From Acetivibrio saccincola (GTDB lineage: Bacteria; Bacillota; Clostridia; Acetivibrionales; Acetivibrionaceae): DNA of 64,000 nucleotides. Numbering within the stretch: the first letter of the stretch is position 1; each line of letters begins with the position of its first letter. Below, one piece after another: positions 8,036-17,129 of the stretch. The stretch is from assembly GCF_002844395.1 (NCBI RefSeq), contig NZ_CP025197.1, positions 1,302,001 through 1,366,000 of the forward strand, written 5' to 3'. The position numbers and the translations under genes were made by a program. Below the pieces are notes generated by a model. That model was not told where the DNA came from and made no database searches. It saw only the letters and a list, made by a program, of their open reading frames with translations.

Positions 8036-9769
8036 TCAATTAATCAATCTTAACAGTATATTTCCATAAACTTCTTCAAAATCTTTTACTGTATTTATAA
8101 CCGGGGTGCTTTTTTCAATTTGCAGGTCAAATTCCTGACTGTAAGGAATAATCCCTGCTGAAGATATTTGATTTGTAAAGTGTTCACTTAATCCAGAAGT
8201 AATGAGCTCACAAACCTTTTCCTGAGTAAAGATTTTTTCGTGAAATCTGGATCTGTTATTGTATTTAGTTATCAACAATTTAGATTTAGCATTTATATAT
8301 GATATATGTTCTTTTTCAAGAACCACTTCCATATTTCTTAAAGAACTAAGGACTGAATAGAGATTATTTGAAACACAAAGACCAAATCTATCAATATGTA
8401 TAAGTATTTCCCTGAAGTTTTTTAGTAAATCCAGAGGTATATCTATAATTATCAGATTAAACTTGTTTCTAAGAACAGACAGCATACTGATAACTTTCAG
8501 GCTGTTAAAAAACTTATCAATGAGGTTTTTATCATAAAACCTGTATCCTAATGAAGTGAGCCATAAATTGTTTTTGATATTGAATGCGGTAGTCATAAAG
8601 TTTTCCGGTTTTGCAAGGGTTCTTATAAGTGAAGCGTTTATTTCTTCATCTTTTTTTGTTTTCTCATGAAATGAATTAAAATACATGTTTGTACTTCTAT
8701 AGTCAATGTCCATATCAACTATTATTGTGTTAAAATCATTTTTTGCAGCTACACATGCCAAATTTACAACGGAGCTGGTTACTCCTGAGCCTCTGTGTCC
8801 TGTAATTGCAATAACCTTGCTTGTATTTTTGTTTATGCTTTCAAAGAGCCTTTTTAACTCATCTATAGATGAAATTTTTTCCTGTCCATTTGATTTTAAT
8901 TTAAAAGGGTTTAAAATACGTTTTTTCTTTTTGGAAATTTCTTTTTTATCTCTTATTAAAGTCCGGTTTAGAAGATAGTTATTTATATCAACGCCTTTAA
9001 TAGCTATAAGTGCTTCTAAAAGTTCATTAGCGGACTGGTATCTTTCATGAGGATTTTGGCGGGTACATTTATCAATAACCCTCTCTAATTCTTTTGAAAA
9101 ACTTTGATCAAAGCATCTTATAGGTTTTATTTGGTAAGGCGGGTCATTTGGACCTATACCCGTCAGAAAATGGTACAAGGTAACTCCTAAACTGTATATA
9201 TCCGTTCTTTCGTTAGTCTGACCGCTTCCGTACTGTTCAGGTGCTGCATAACCTCTGGTTCCTATATATACAGTGTCAGTTATAGCAGATAGTTTGTATT
9301 CCCTGGCTATTCCAAAATCTATCAGCTTTATTTTGCCATCTTTTGTCAGCATAATGTTTGAAGGTTTCATATCCCTGTATATTATAGGGTTAGGCTTGAA
9401 AGAGTGAAGGTATATAAGTACATCACATATTTGAATGGCCCAGTCAATTACGGTATCTTCAGGAAACTTTCCGCAGCGATTTAATTCTTCGTTTAAATTG
9501 TAGCCGTCAATATAGTCCATAATTATATAAAAGTATTCGTCATTTTCAATAATGTCAAAAATTCTTGGAAGGGCAGGGTGATTTAATTTTTTTAAAATAT
9601 TGGGTTCAACGTAAATATCAATTTTAGAATTTTGTTCTTTAGATATTTCTTTAATTGCCCACAGAGTACCCAGCCGCACATTTTCGGCTAAATAGACAGT
9701 ACTCATGCCGCCTTTTCCAAGAATATCTATTATTCTGTATTTTCCGTCGAAAAGTTCATTATTAAACAT
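8036..9769 (-). CDS. Ser/Thr protein kinase fused to a ParA/MinD-like domain
   Basis: The N-terminal 265 residues form a complete Hanks-type kinase: glycine loop GKGGMSTVYLA (18-28), Lys40, catalytic Asp133 in YRDMKPSN, DFG 151-153 and APE 176-178. There is no transmembrane helix and no PASTA domain. A basic linker (270-300) leads to a CpaE/MinD-like domain with a P-loop at 324-332 (GHRGSGVTS) and a DMD strand at 352-354. The P-loop lacks the canonical Lys (GV instead of GK), so this half may not hydrolyse ATP. A cytoplasmic signalling or positioning role, perhaps in pilus assembly given the neighbouring prepilin peptidase, is inference. The kinase assignment is secure. Confidence 0.88.
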   Translation of the reverse strand: MFNNELFDGKYRIIDILGKGGMSTVYLAENVRLGTLWAIKEISKEQNSKIDIYVEPNILKKLNHPALPRIFDIIENDEYFYIIMDYIDGYNLNEELNRCGKFPEDTVIDWAIQICDVLIYLHSFKPNPIIYRDMKPSNIMLTKDGKIKLIDFGIAREYKLSAITDTVYIGTRGYAAPEQYGSGQTNERTDIYSLGVTLYHFLTGIGPNDPPYQIKPIRCFDQSFSKELERVIDKCTRQNPHERYQSANELLEALIAIKGVDINNYLLNRTLIRDKKEISKKKKRILNPFKLKSNGQEKISSIDELKRLFESINKNTSKVIAITGHRGSGVTSSVVNLACVAAKNDFNTIIVDMDIDYRSTNMYFNSFHEKTKKDEEINASLIRTLAKPENFMTTAFNIKNNLWLTSLGYRFYDKNLIDKFFNSLKVISMLSVLRNKFNLIIIDIPLDLLKNFREILIHIDRFGLCVSNNLYSVLSSLRNMEVVLEKEHISYINAKSKLLITKYNNRSRFHEKIFTQEKVCELITSGLSEHFTNQISSAGIIPYSQEFDLQIEKSTPVINTVKDFEEVYGNILLRLIN

Positions 9770-9780
9770 TTAACCACCGT

Positions 9781-9821
9781 TAGACATATAATGTTTTAGA
9801 TATATTAGACATATAATGTTT
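9781..9821. repeat. Direct repeat in the 355-bp spacer 9770-10124
   Basis: TAGACATATAATGTTT occurs at 9781-9796 and again at 9806-9821, just upstream of the kinase start on the minus strand. It could be a duplicated promoter or binding site. Apart from this and the terminator at 10074 I see no gene in the spacer. Confidence 0.5.
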
Positions 9822-10073
9822 ACAATGCTTATGGCGTTTGAATTTATATAAGCAGCTCAATAAAATTAGCAGGTCAATTAAGATATCGTAATATTTGCAA
9901 ATGCACTTAAGTGATAATAATTAAAAAAGCCTGGTTTTCCGGAATGTAATTTTACCATTAACAATTGGTATGTGAAATGAATGGATGCGGTAAAAACCTA
10001 AAACCTTACTAACATTTTATCAAAATATGTCTCCTAATACAAGACCTATTGTTATAAGCCTTATTGTTATGAT

Positions 10074-10106
10074 AAAAGCCCGGAGCCATTAGGCAACGGG
10101 CTTTTA
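10074..10106 (-). terminator. Terminator of the spore-protein gene
   Basis: AAAAGCCCG (10074-10082) pairs with CGGGCTTTT (10097-10105). Read on the minus strand, the GC-rich stem ends in TTTT, 19 bp after the small acid-soluble spore protein stop codon. Confidence 0.85.
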
Positions 10107-10124
10107 TTTTAATTTTATTTATAC

Positions 10125-10328
10125 TTATCTTGAAGTATCTCCTAAACGTTCAGTTGGATAACTGTTTCCAGTATAGCTCTGGAATACTTTCTTAACGATG
10201 TTACCACCTATTTTACCAGCTTCTCTTGAAGTTAAGTCACCATTATAACCTTGTTTTAGGTTAACGCCAACTTCTTTAGCTATTTCATATTTCATATTTT
10301 CAAACTGTGATTTACTCTTGTTTGCCAT
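10125..10328 (-). CDS. Alpha/beta-type small acid-soluble spore protein
   Basis: This 67-residue DNA-binding protein coats and protects the chromosome in the dormant spore and is degraded by the Gpr protease at germination. The family signatures are clear: FENMKYEIAKEVGV, containing the Gpr cleavage region, and LTSREAGKIGGNIVKK. The start is ATG 10328, with GGAGGTGA about 8 bp upstream; the in-frame GTG at 10337 lies within that ribosome-binding site. A terminator follows. The gene is monocistronic, as usual for forespore (SigG) genes. It shows that the organism forms endospores. Confidence 0.95.
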   Translation of the reverse strand: MANKSKSQFENMKYEIAKEVGVNLKQGYNGDLTSREAGKIGGNIVKKVFQSYTGNSYPTERLGDTSR

Positions 10329-10342
10329 TACTATCACCTCCT

Positions 10343-10637
10343 TAGTCTTATTTTTTCAAAAATTATATCTATTATGAGTAGAAAGTTTTACTAAGGAATT
10401 TTTTATGTAAACTTTAATCTGGGGACAAAAATATTATATGGACAAATACGCATTTATATAACAAGTATTAAATGAATAACAATTATTGAATGAAAAAAAT
10501 TAATAAATGGATAACAATTATAAATAAATAACAGTTATAAATAAAAATTAATGAATGAAATTGCCGTGATAATTATTAGACGTGATATAATTAAAATGAG
10601 ATTGGAGGGAACGAGAAATAAACAAAAAAAATAACAT
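10343..10637. other. AT-rich spacer without a gene
   Basis: This is about 295 bp between the spore-protein gene and the FapA gene. It holds degenerate short repeats of the form AATAACAATTAT and AATAAATAACAGTTAT (about 10470-10545). I see no convincing coding sequence or RNA element. The spore-gene promoter must lie at its left end. Confidence 0.5.
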
Positions 10638-12230
10638 TTAAAGCTCTAATATATTTCCGTCTTTATAAATGAAAGTTGTGTGAAGCTGGGAGTTTTTTAT
10701 TTCAATTTCATGATTTTTAATGGAAATAAGACAATTTGGGTGTATTCTTTTAGAAATAACTATTTCACCTTCTCCTTTGATGTTTAAATATTTATATATG
10801 TTTTTCTTACTTTCTTCTAAATCATTCAGTTCATCTTTAATGGATATAAACTGTTTAAGCTTGTTGTTGTACCGGGCAGTTTCCTGGGGGGTAAGGGTTT
10901 TAACTGTTTCCATTTTCATTAAGTCTTTTTTTATTTTAGTCTGGACGGTTTTTAAATGTTCTATTTTATTATTTACATTTTCTAATTCCAATTCAAGTTT
11001 TTTCCTGTCAAACCCTTCTAATTTTAAAACAGTTCTTTTTTCAAGTGCAGACCCTAATATGGGAACGGATATCTTTATTTGGGAATAAACACGCCCGCCT
11101 ATTATATTCCCTCTGAAAGATTCAATATATACTTCTTTGGCATATACATTGCTGTTAATGCAGTAAAAACCTATGTGTGCGGCACCACCGCACTTTACCG
11201 TTACATTATCAAGAAACTTAATAAACACATCTTTCTTAGCTTTTATTTCCACATGGTTTTTAGCTGCAATGCCTCCTCTTATGTAAATATTTCCTTCATG
11301 GCTTGTTATCCCCTTAATGTTGCCAAGGCCTAATGCACCGTTTATTTCTATGTCTTTTGTAGCTTCCACATAAAAACCATCTGCAACAGTCCCCATTATA
11401 GTGACGCATCCGTCAAATTTTATGTTTCCTGTTTTAAAATCCACATCACCATTAATTAAAAGGTGGTTAGAAACAAAAATGGAACCGTCATCCTTGTAAT
11501 CGACAGCTCCGTTTACTTTAGAAAAGAGAAGGGTTACGTTATCCTGATAAACTTCATAAACGGTTTTTCTGTCGTATTTTAAAGGAAAGTTTTTGCCGTC
11601 TGATGCCGGTATGTCAGTGCCAAAAATGCTTCTTCCGGGGACGCCTTTGGTGGCATCAATTCTTTCCCCCAGCCAGTCACCTGCTTTAACCCTGTTAATC
11701 AGCTTTAAATTGTAATGATTTACACTTCCGTCTTCCCTGATTTCCGGCGTAGGGGGCTCTATTTTATACATATTAATTATGCAGTCTTCTCCATGTTGAG
11801 GGGGTATTCCTTCAGCAATTAAATAAGGGGTATTGTTATTTAATGCTTGAAAAAGTACTTCCTGTTTAATACCATAAACAATACCTTTTTCGTTTAGGAG
11901 GGAGTATATTTTTTTTATTAATTGTTCCCGTTTTGAAAAATCCAGTTCTTCTTCCGGCAAACGGAAAGTTATCCATGCTCTTAGCCCGTCATCACTAATT
12001 ACCAGTTCCATTTGTTCTTTTAATTCACCTATTAAAAGGGGGGGAGTTGGGGCGGTATTCAGGGCGTTTCCTACGATTCTGAGGTTTTTTATAGTAATAA
12101 AGGGGTATGACGATATTATTTTATCGAATTGTTCTAACGATAATCCAGGTCTTATTGCTTCAAGGTATACTCTATCGTCTTTTGAAAATATTTCTATATA
12201 TTTGTTGCGGTATATGCTACATTGTTTCAT
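10638..12230 (-). CDS. FapA family protein (DUF342)
   Basis: The product is 530 residues. The N-terminal 150 residues are the FapA N-domain. The central part is the repetitive right-handed beta-helix typical of DUF342, with short strands such as NGDVDFKTGNIKF and KDIEINGALGLGNI. After this comes a coiled coil (about residues 405-465, LEGFDRKKLELELENVNNKI region) and a short terminal domain. FapA proteins are linked to flagellar assembly and polar localisation in some bacteria; in clostridia their role is not established. GGGGGG lies just upstream of ATG 12230. The gene is divergent from the carboxypeptidase gene across a 120-bp shared promoter region. Confidence 0.85.
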   Translation of the reverse strand: MKQCSIYRNKYIEIFSKDDRVYLEAIRPGLSLEQFDKIISSYPFITIKNLRIVGNALNTAPTPPLLIGELKEQMELVISDDGLRAWITFRLPEEELDFSKREQLIKKIYSLLNEKGIVYGIKQEVLFQALNNNTPYLIAEGIPPQHGEDCIINMYKIEPPTPEIREDGSVNHYNLKLINRVKAGDWLGERIDATKGVPGRSIFGTDIPASDGKNFPLKYDRKTVYEVYQDNVTLLFSKVNGAVDYKDDGSIFVSNHLLINGDVDFKTGNIKFDGCVTIMGTVADGFYVEATKDIEINGALGLGNIKGITSHEGNIYIRGGIAAKNHVEIKAKKDVFIKFLDNVTVKCGGAAHIGFYCINSNVYAKEVYIESFRGNIIGGRVYSQIKISVPILGSALEKRTVLKLEGFDRKKLELELENVNNKIEHLKTVQTKIKKDLMKMETVKTLTPQETARYNNKLKQFISIKDELNDLEESKKNIYKYLNIKGEGEIVISKRIHPNCLISIKNHEIEIKNSQLHTTFIYKDGNILEL

Positions 12231-12351
12231 GGATTAGTTCCCCCCTCAAAGATTATATCGGTAATTTTGTATGGTCACTTAACAGATAGTTATATAGAAA
12301 TTTTTTCTACATAGAATACTTATAAAGTTTGTATTATTTTCATATATTTAT

Positions 12352-13611
12352 ATGGCTAATTATTTAAATATAGGATGTGGTATTTTGTTAAGAAAATCAG
12401 CAGTAATAAAATCGGTTATTAGCACTTTTTTATGTATTTTAATTTTGATGCACCAGTATCTTTATGGGATTATGTATGCAGAAGGTGATGAATTTAATGA
12501 AAATGAGCCTTTAAAAGAAGTAATTAACATTGAAACTGATACCTATAGTGGTGCAGAACCTCCTAAAATAAGTGCAGGTGCGGCAGTTGTATTGGATACG
12601 GTAAGCGGAAGGATTTTATATGAAAAAAATGCCCACTCAAGAAGAGCCATGGCAAGTACAACAAAAATAATGACAGCCATTGTTGCCATTGAAAACGGGA
12701 ATCTTGACGACAGGGTTACGGTAAGCAGAAGGGCAGCTTCAATAGGTGGCTCGGTAATAAATTTAAAGACAGGGGAGGAACTGACTCTAAGGGAGCTTTT
12801 ATACGGCATGCTTGTTAAGTCAGGAAATGATGCGGCTATAGCAGTGGCAGAACATGTGGGTGGAACGGTGGAGAATTTTGTTGAAATGATGAACAAAAAG
12901 GCAAAGGAGCTAGGGCTTAAGGATACAGCTTTTAAAAACCCCCATGGATTAGATGCCACCGGTCACTATTCCACTGCATATGAATTGGCAAAACTCACAC
13001 AATATGCACTAAAAAATCCTGTTTTCTCTGAAATGGCAGGAACTCAGAGTATACACATAACAAACAGGGATCTTTATACAACAAATGAAATGCTTTCTGT
13101 ATATCCTGGTGCTGATGGGGTTAAAACCGGTTATACAGGAAAGGCAGGAAGATGTCTTGTAACGTCAGCAACAAAAGATGGCTGGAGAATTATATCCGTT
13201 GTGTTGAATTGTCCAAGCAGAAGTGCCAGGGCCCAAAGCAGTAAAGACATTTTGGATTACGCTTTTTCTAATTACAAAATTTACAACTTAGCTCAAGCCG
13301 GAGAAGAAGAAAGGAGTATAAATGTACATAGAGGCAAAAAAAATAAAGTGCCGGCGGTAATTATGAAGGACATTAAAATTCCTTTAACTTTGGCTGAAAA
13401 AGAAAAATTAAAAAAGACAATATATTATAAAAGGACTGTAAACGCTCCTGTATATAAAGATATTGAAGTGGGGGAAATAAGATTTACCATAGACGGCAAG
13501 TTAATTGCCAAAACCGGTTTAAAGACAGGTGATGAGGTACCTGCTAAAAAATATAATGACTATTTGGGTGAAGTGTTAAATGCATGGTATTCTTTAATCC
13601 GACATGATTGA
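12352..13611 (+). CDS. D-alanyl-D-alanine carboxypeptidase (S11, DacF type)
   Basis: This low-molecular-weight penicillin-binding protein removes the terminal D-Ala from peptidoglycan pentapeptides outside the membrane. All three active-site motifs are present: SxxK in ASTTKIM (Ser102, Lys105), SGN 157-159 and KTG 258-260. A C-terminal beta domain (about 310-410) follows. The start is uncertain. ATG 12352 has no ribosome-binding site, while TTG 12385 has AGGATGTGG about 5 bp upstream and would begin directly with the signal peptide MLRKSAVIKSVISTFLCILI. Numbering here uses 12352. The B12-radical SAM gene follows closely and may be cotranscribed. Confidence 0.92.
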   Translation: MANYLNIGCGILLRKSAVIKSVISTFLCILILMHQYLYGIMYAEGDEFNENEPLKEVINIETDTYSGAEPPKISAGAAVVLDTVSGRILYEKNAHSRRAMASTTKIMTAIVAIENGNLDDRVTVSRRAASIGGSVINLKTGEELTLRELLYGMLVKSGNDAAIAVAEHVGGTVENFVEMMNKKAKELGLKDTAFKNPHGLDATGHYSTAYELAKLTQYALKNPVFSEMAGTQSIHITNRDLYTTNEMLSVYPGADGVKTGYTGKAGRCLVTSATKDGWRIISVVLNCPSRSARAQSSKDILDYAFSNYKIYNLAQAGEEERSINVHRGKKNKVPAVIMKDIKIPLTLAEKEKLKKTIYYKRTVNAPVYKDIEVGEIRFTIDGKLIAKTGLKTGDEVPAKKYNDYLGEVLNAWYSLIRHD

Positions 13612-13671
13612 CACCAGCTTGTCTAAATGTTAGAGTTGAAGAGTAAAAAAATAAAAACGGGGTTTAAAAAT

Positions 13672-15417
13672 ATGAAGGTACTTTTAATAGCAATTAATTC
13701 GAAATATATACATTCATCCCTTGCATGTTGGTATCTTTGGGCAAGCTGCAGGGATTATTTTGAAAGTGTTCAGGTAGCTGAGTTTTCTATAAATGATAAT
13801 ATAGATGATATCCTTGGGAATATTTATTTTAAAAAATGTGATGTAGCAGCTTTTCCCTGCTACATTTGGAATATTGGGCATGTTTTAAAAATTGCCTCAA
13901 ATTTAAAGAAAATAGCCCCCGGTATAAAAATTGTCCTTGGAGGACCTGAAGTTTCATACGAACCGGAGAGCATTTTAAATGAATATAATTATATTGATTA
14001 TGTAGTATCAGGCGAGGGGGAAATAAGGTTTAGGCAATTATTGCAGTATTTGAAAGACCAAAGTGTAAAAACAGAAGATATAGACGGCATAACTTACAGA
14101 AAAGACGGCAGGATAGTTTCAAGAGAAGGCACGGGTTTAATAGAAGATCTTGATAAAATACCTACGCCATATACAAAAGAAATGCTGGATGAGGTAAAGG
14201 ATAAGATTATTTACTATGAATCTTCAAGGGGATGTCCTTTTTCATGTTCATATTGTATGTCATCCACCTTCAAAGGTATCAGGTATTTTTCCATTGACAG
14301 GGTTAAGATGGAACTAAAAATTCTGATGGATGCAGGGGTGAAACTTGTAAAATTTGTTGACAGGACTTTTAACTGCAACAAAAAGAGGGCTATGGAAATA
14401 TTTGAATTTGTAATAGAAAACTCTGTAGATACATGTTTTCATTTTGAAGCTGCCGGTGATTTATTTGACGATGATATGATAAATCTCTTGTCAAAAGCCC
14501 CGGAAGGTATAATACAATTTGAAATTGGTATACAGTCTGTAAATCAACGGACACTTAAGGAAGTAAACAGAAAAACAGACATTAAGAAGGTATTTTACTA
14601 TACAAAAAAATTATTGGATTTAAAAAATATTCACATACACTTAGACCTTATTGCAGGGCTGCCCTATGAAGATTATGAATCATTTAAAAATTCATTTAAT
14701 GAAGTATACAGCCTAAGACCCCACAATCTGCAGCTGGGTTTTTTAAAAATGCTGAAGGGGTCTGGAATACGTAAAAATGACAAAAAACACAATTATTTGT
14801 ACAGGGACTACCCTCCTTATGAGGTTTTGGGAAATAATGTTTTGACATTTGAAGAGCTTTTAAAATTAAAAAAGATAGAAAAGATGGTTGAAAGGTATTA
14901 TAATTCCGGAAGATTTTGCAAAAGCCTTGACTATATTATTGAAAACTTTTTTAATTCAGCTTTTGAATTTTATGAAAAATTATCATTCTTTCATGAAAAA
15001 GAAGGTTTGTTCAGGCGTTCCGTTTCTAGCAGGGAACTTTATACAGTACTTTTAAAATTTATAGATGGTTTAAATATTGGAATAAACAGGGATTTAATAT
15101 GTGATCTTCTAAAATATGACTTTATTGTATCCCACAGAACCGGTAATTTTCCGGAAGGTATAGAAAAAAAACAAGTGTCAAAGCATAAAGAAAGAATTTT
15201 TGAATTTTTAGATAATGATGAGAATATAAAAAAATATCTCCCGGAATATCTAAATGTGCCTGCTAAAAAAATAATAAGGGATGTACATTTTGAGCCTTTT
15301 AATTTTGATGTTTCAGGAAATTTTGAGTTAAAAGAAAGCCCGGTAATAATTTTAGTTAATTATAATAAAAGAAACAGGGTAACAGAACTTTTTGAAGCAA
15401 AAAAAGTTATTTTATAG
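13672..15417 (+). CDS. B12-binding radical SAM protein (DUF4080 type)
   Basis: I chose ATG 13672 (MKVLLIAINSKY) because the protein begins there with the Rossmann strand of a cobalamin-binding domain and GGGG precedes it; the upstream ATG 13627 has no ribosome-binding site. Residues 1-130 are the B12-binding fold. A radical SAM TIM barrel follows, with the 4Fe-4S cluster cysteines in CPFSCSYC (188, 192, 195). The last 200 residues match the DUF4080 extension. No substrate can be assigned. Members are oxygen-sensitive methyl or rearrangement enzymes, or iron-sulfur tailoring enzymes of anaerobes. No partner peptide or sulfatase gene is adjacent. Confidence 0.88.
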   Translation: MKVLLIAINSKYIHSSLACWYLWASCRDYFESVQVAEFSINDNIDDILGNIYFKKCDVAAFPCYIWNIGHVLKIASNLKKIAPGIKIVLGGPEVSYEPESILNEYNYIDYVVSGEGEIRFRQLLQYLKDQSVKTEDIDGITYRKDGRIVSREGTGLIEDLDKIPTPYTKEMLDEVKDKIIYYESSRGCPFSCSYCMSSTFKGIRYFSIDRVKMELKILMDAGVKLVKFVDRTFNCNKKRAMEIFEFVIENSVDTCFHFEAAGDLFDDDMINLLSKAPEGIIQFEIGIQSVNQRTLKEVNRKTDIKKVFYYTKKLLDLKNIHIHLDLIAGLPYEDYESFKNSFNEVYSLRPHNLQLGFLKMLKGSGIRKNDKKHNYLYRDYPPYEVLGNNVLTFEELLKLKKIEKMVERYYNSGRFCKSLDYIIENFFNSAFEFYEKLSFFHEKEGLFRRSVSSRELYTVLLKFIDGLNIGINRDLICDLLKYDFIVSHRTGNFPEGIEKKQVSKHKERIFEFLDNDENIKKYLPEYLNVPAKKIIRDVHFEPFNFDVSGNFELKESPVIILVNYNKRNRVTELFEAKKVIL

Positions 15418-15609
15418 CTTTTTCATAAAGTTACAGTAAATACACAGTAAATATACAGCAAGCTTTCAGTAAATTTATAACAATGCTGCAGATAATTACA
15501 CTAAAACAGGTATAAAATACCCAAAACCAGGTATAAAATGCTTATAAAATACTTAGAAGTATATATGAAAGCATATATAAAAGAGTATATATAATGCTTA
15601 AGAAAATAC

Positions 15610-16032
15610 TTAAGTTGAAATGGAAATTGACACTTTAGTCCCTTTTGGTTTATTTGGTGTGATTTCCATTTTATCAGCTAATCTTTTAAGTATCATAAGT
15701 CCCCAGCCCCTGTCCCTTGCACTGTCTAAGTCAGTGCACTGCTTTTCTAAGTCTAATGTTGAAGGGTTTAGACCAGAGCCTTCATCTGTCATTTCCAAAA
15801 TAATTGAATGTTCTGTTTTTTCCATTAGAAAAGAAACTTTTCCAGGTGTTTTTCCATATCCATGTTCTAAAGAATTAATTAAAAGTTCATGAGTAGCGCT
15901 TTTTAATTTGAAAATAACTTCCTGGTCAGATGTTAAGTTATTTATAGTTTCCTCACACAGAAAAAGAAACTTTTCTATGCTTTCATTATCAAAAGGTATA
16001 TATGCTTCCAATTCATACTTCAATATTTGCAT
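15610..16032 (-). CDS. Anti-sigma-factor-type ATP-binding protein (HATPase_c_2)
   Basis: This 140-residue GHKL-fold protein resembles RsbW/SpoIIAB serine kinases. The N box (HELLINSLEHGYG), the G1 box (DEGSGL) and the G2 box (GWGLMILKRLAD), followed by GTKV, are in order. The start is ATG 16032, with GGAGG about 8 bp upstream; the in-frame TTG 16047 overlaps that site. Such proteins bind and phosphorylate STAS anti-anti-sigma partners or hold sigma factors. No STAS or sigma gene is adjacent, so the partner is unknown. The left spacer, 15418-15609, is AT-rich with short repeats (CAGGTATAAAAT twice) and no gene. Confidence 0.85.
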   Translation of the reverse strand: MQILKYELEAYIPFDNESIEKFLFLCEETINNLTSDQEVIFKLKSATHELLINSLEHGYGKTPGKVSFLMEKTEHSIILEMTDEGSGLNPSTLDLEKQCTDLDSARDRGWGLMILKRLADKMEITPNKPKGTKVSISIST

Positions 16033-16228
16033 AGGCGAGTCCTCCAAAGTAAAAACAAAAGTAAAAACATAGGTTTTTCACTTATTTAATTATATCATAA
16101 AATATAAAATAAACAAAAGGTTAAAAGGATTCACAGTTAATGTTTAAAAGTTTAAGATTGCTTGAATTTTATGTATTTGTTTGGTATATTAATTGCATAC
16201 TAAACTTAGAAAGTAAAGGTGAAGAAGT

Positions 16229-16969
16229 ATGCTTGGAGAAAAAGACATACGACTTTTAAAAGAGATGTCTAAAGCTATAAGCTATTATTTGAAGGCTGCA
16301 AGCTATTTATCTGATGAAACATTTAATGAATTGTCAAAATATAAAGGTCTTTATTGGATTGAATTGGAAGATCAAAGAGAACTGATAGAAAAACTAATAA
16401 GCGAAAATAGTCCGGGGAATAAAACAAAGGCAGAGGACAAAGAAAATATAGGAGATAATGAAAAAGAAGATAAAGAAAATGTAGAAGACAAGGAAAGTAC
16501 AGAAGATAAGGCAAATACAGAAGATAAGGCAAATACAGAAGGCGTAATAAGTGCAGAAAACAAGACAGATGTAAAAATCAAGGTAAGTGAAAAAGGCAAG
16601 ATAAATGCAGAAGACAAGATAAATACAGGAAGTTTGGGAAATGGAGAGGAGAAAGAAGGCGTAGAAGATAATGAAAATGGTCCTGTGATGCTGTTTGATT
16701 CTGTGGTAAAATATCTTAAAAGTCAGGATTTTATTGACCACCAGTGGGTAAGGGTGTATTCTGCAAAAACTCCTTTACAGGATAAAAAGAATTTTGAGAT
16801 AAAATACTATGAATACAAAGACCCATATGCAGCCCATAAAAGTTATATTTCATTTGGAGATGCTGCAATAACCCATTCCATAAGAAAAGAAAAAGGCGAA
16901 GTGGTGGGAGATGTAGAAGAGTGTTTTAATTATATTTTAAATCTCAGGCATATTTTAGAGCTGGATTAA
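16229..16969 (+). CDS. Hypothetical protein with a Glu/Lys/Asp/Asn repeat linker
   Basis: The 246-residue protein has a conserved-looking N-terminal helical segment (about 1-60), a highly charged low-complexity linker (about 65-145), and a C-terminal folded part (about 150-246) with several aromatic residues. The linker is built from repeats such as EDKANTEDKANTEG and is encoded by near-perfect 18-bp tandem repeats around 16499-16540, so its length probably varies between strains. No signal peptide or membrane helix is present. AAAGGTGA precedes ATG 16229. Not recognised; function unknown. Confidence 0.7.
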   Translation: MLGEKDIRLLKEMSKAISYYLKAASYLSDETFNELSKYKGLYWIELEDQRELIEKLISENSPGNKTKAEDKENIGDNEKEDKENVEDKESTEDKANTEDKANTEGVISAENKTDVKIKVSEKGKINAEDKINTGSLGNGEEKEGVEDNENGPVMLFDSVVKYLKSQDFIDHQWVRVYSAKTPLQDKKNFEIKYYEYKDPYAAHKSYISFGDAAITHSIRKEKGEVVGDVEECFNYILNLRHILELD

Positions 16970-17056
16970 TCTTGACAGATAGATAAGCCTTAACATATAG
17001 AATAATCTTAACAGATAATAATTTGTGCAGGAAAAATTGAATTTACAAAAATATCA

Positions 17057-17086
17057 TTGACTGACTTTGATAATATATAGTATTAT
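17057..17086 (+). promoter_or_regulatory. Candidate promoter for metA
   Basis: TTGACT (17057-17062) is followed after 18 bp by TATTAT (17081-17086), about 45 bp before the metA start. I saw no S-box or T-box leader, although methionine genes in Firmicutes often have one. Confidence 0.4.
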
Positions 17087-17129
17087 TTATAGTATTGCAA
17101 TTAATGATATATAGAATGGATGATGAAAT

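Noticed and set aside
12236-12262. CCCCCC followed by ATCGG, resembling a SigI promoter
   Set aside because: The C run is the complement of the FapA gene's ribosome-binding site on the minus strand, and the spacing and -10 do not fit.
16394-16741. Minus-strand frames opposite the charged-repeat gene
   Set aside because: They mirror the repeated Glu/Lys/Asp codons of the plus-strand gene and lack start signals.
16970-17129. SAM riboswitch or T-box before metA
   Set aside because: The leader is short and AT-rich, with none of the conserved S-box or T-box sequences; only a promoter-like pair is seen.
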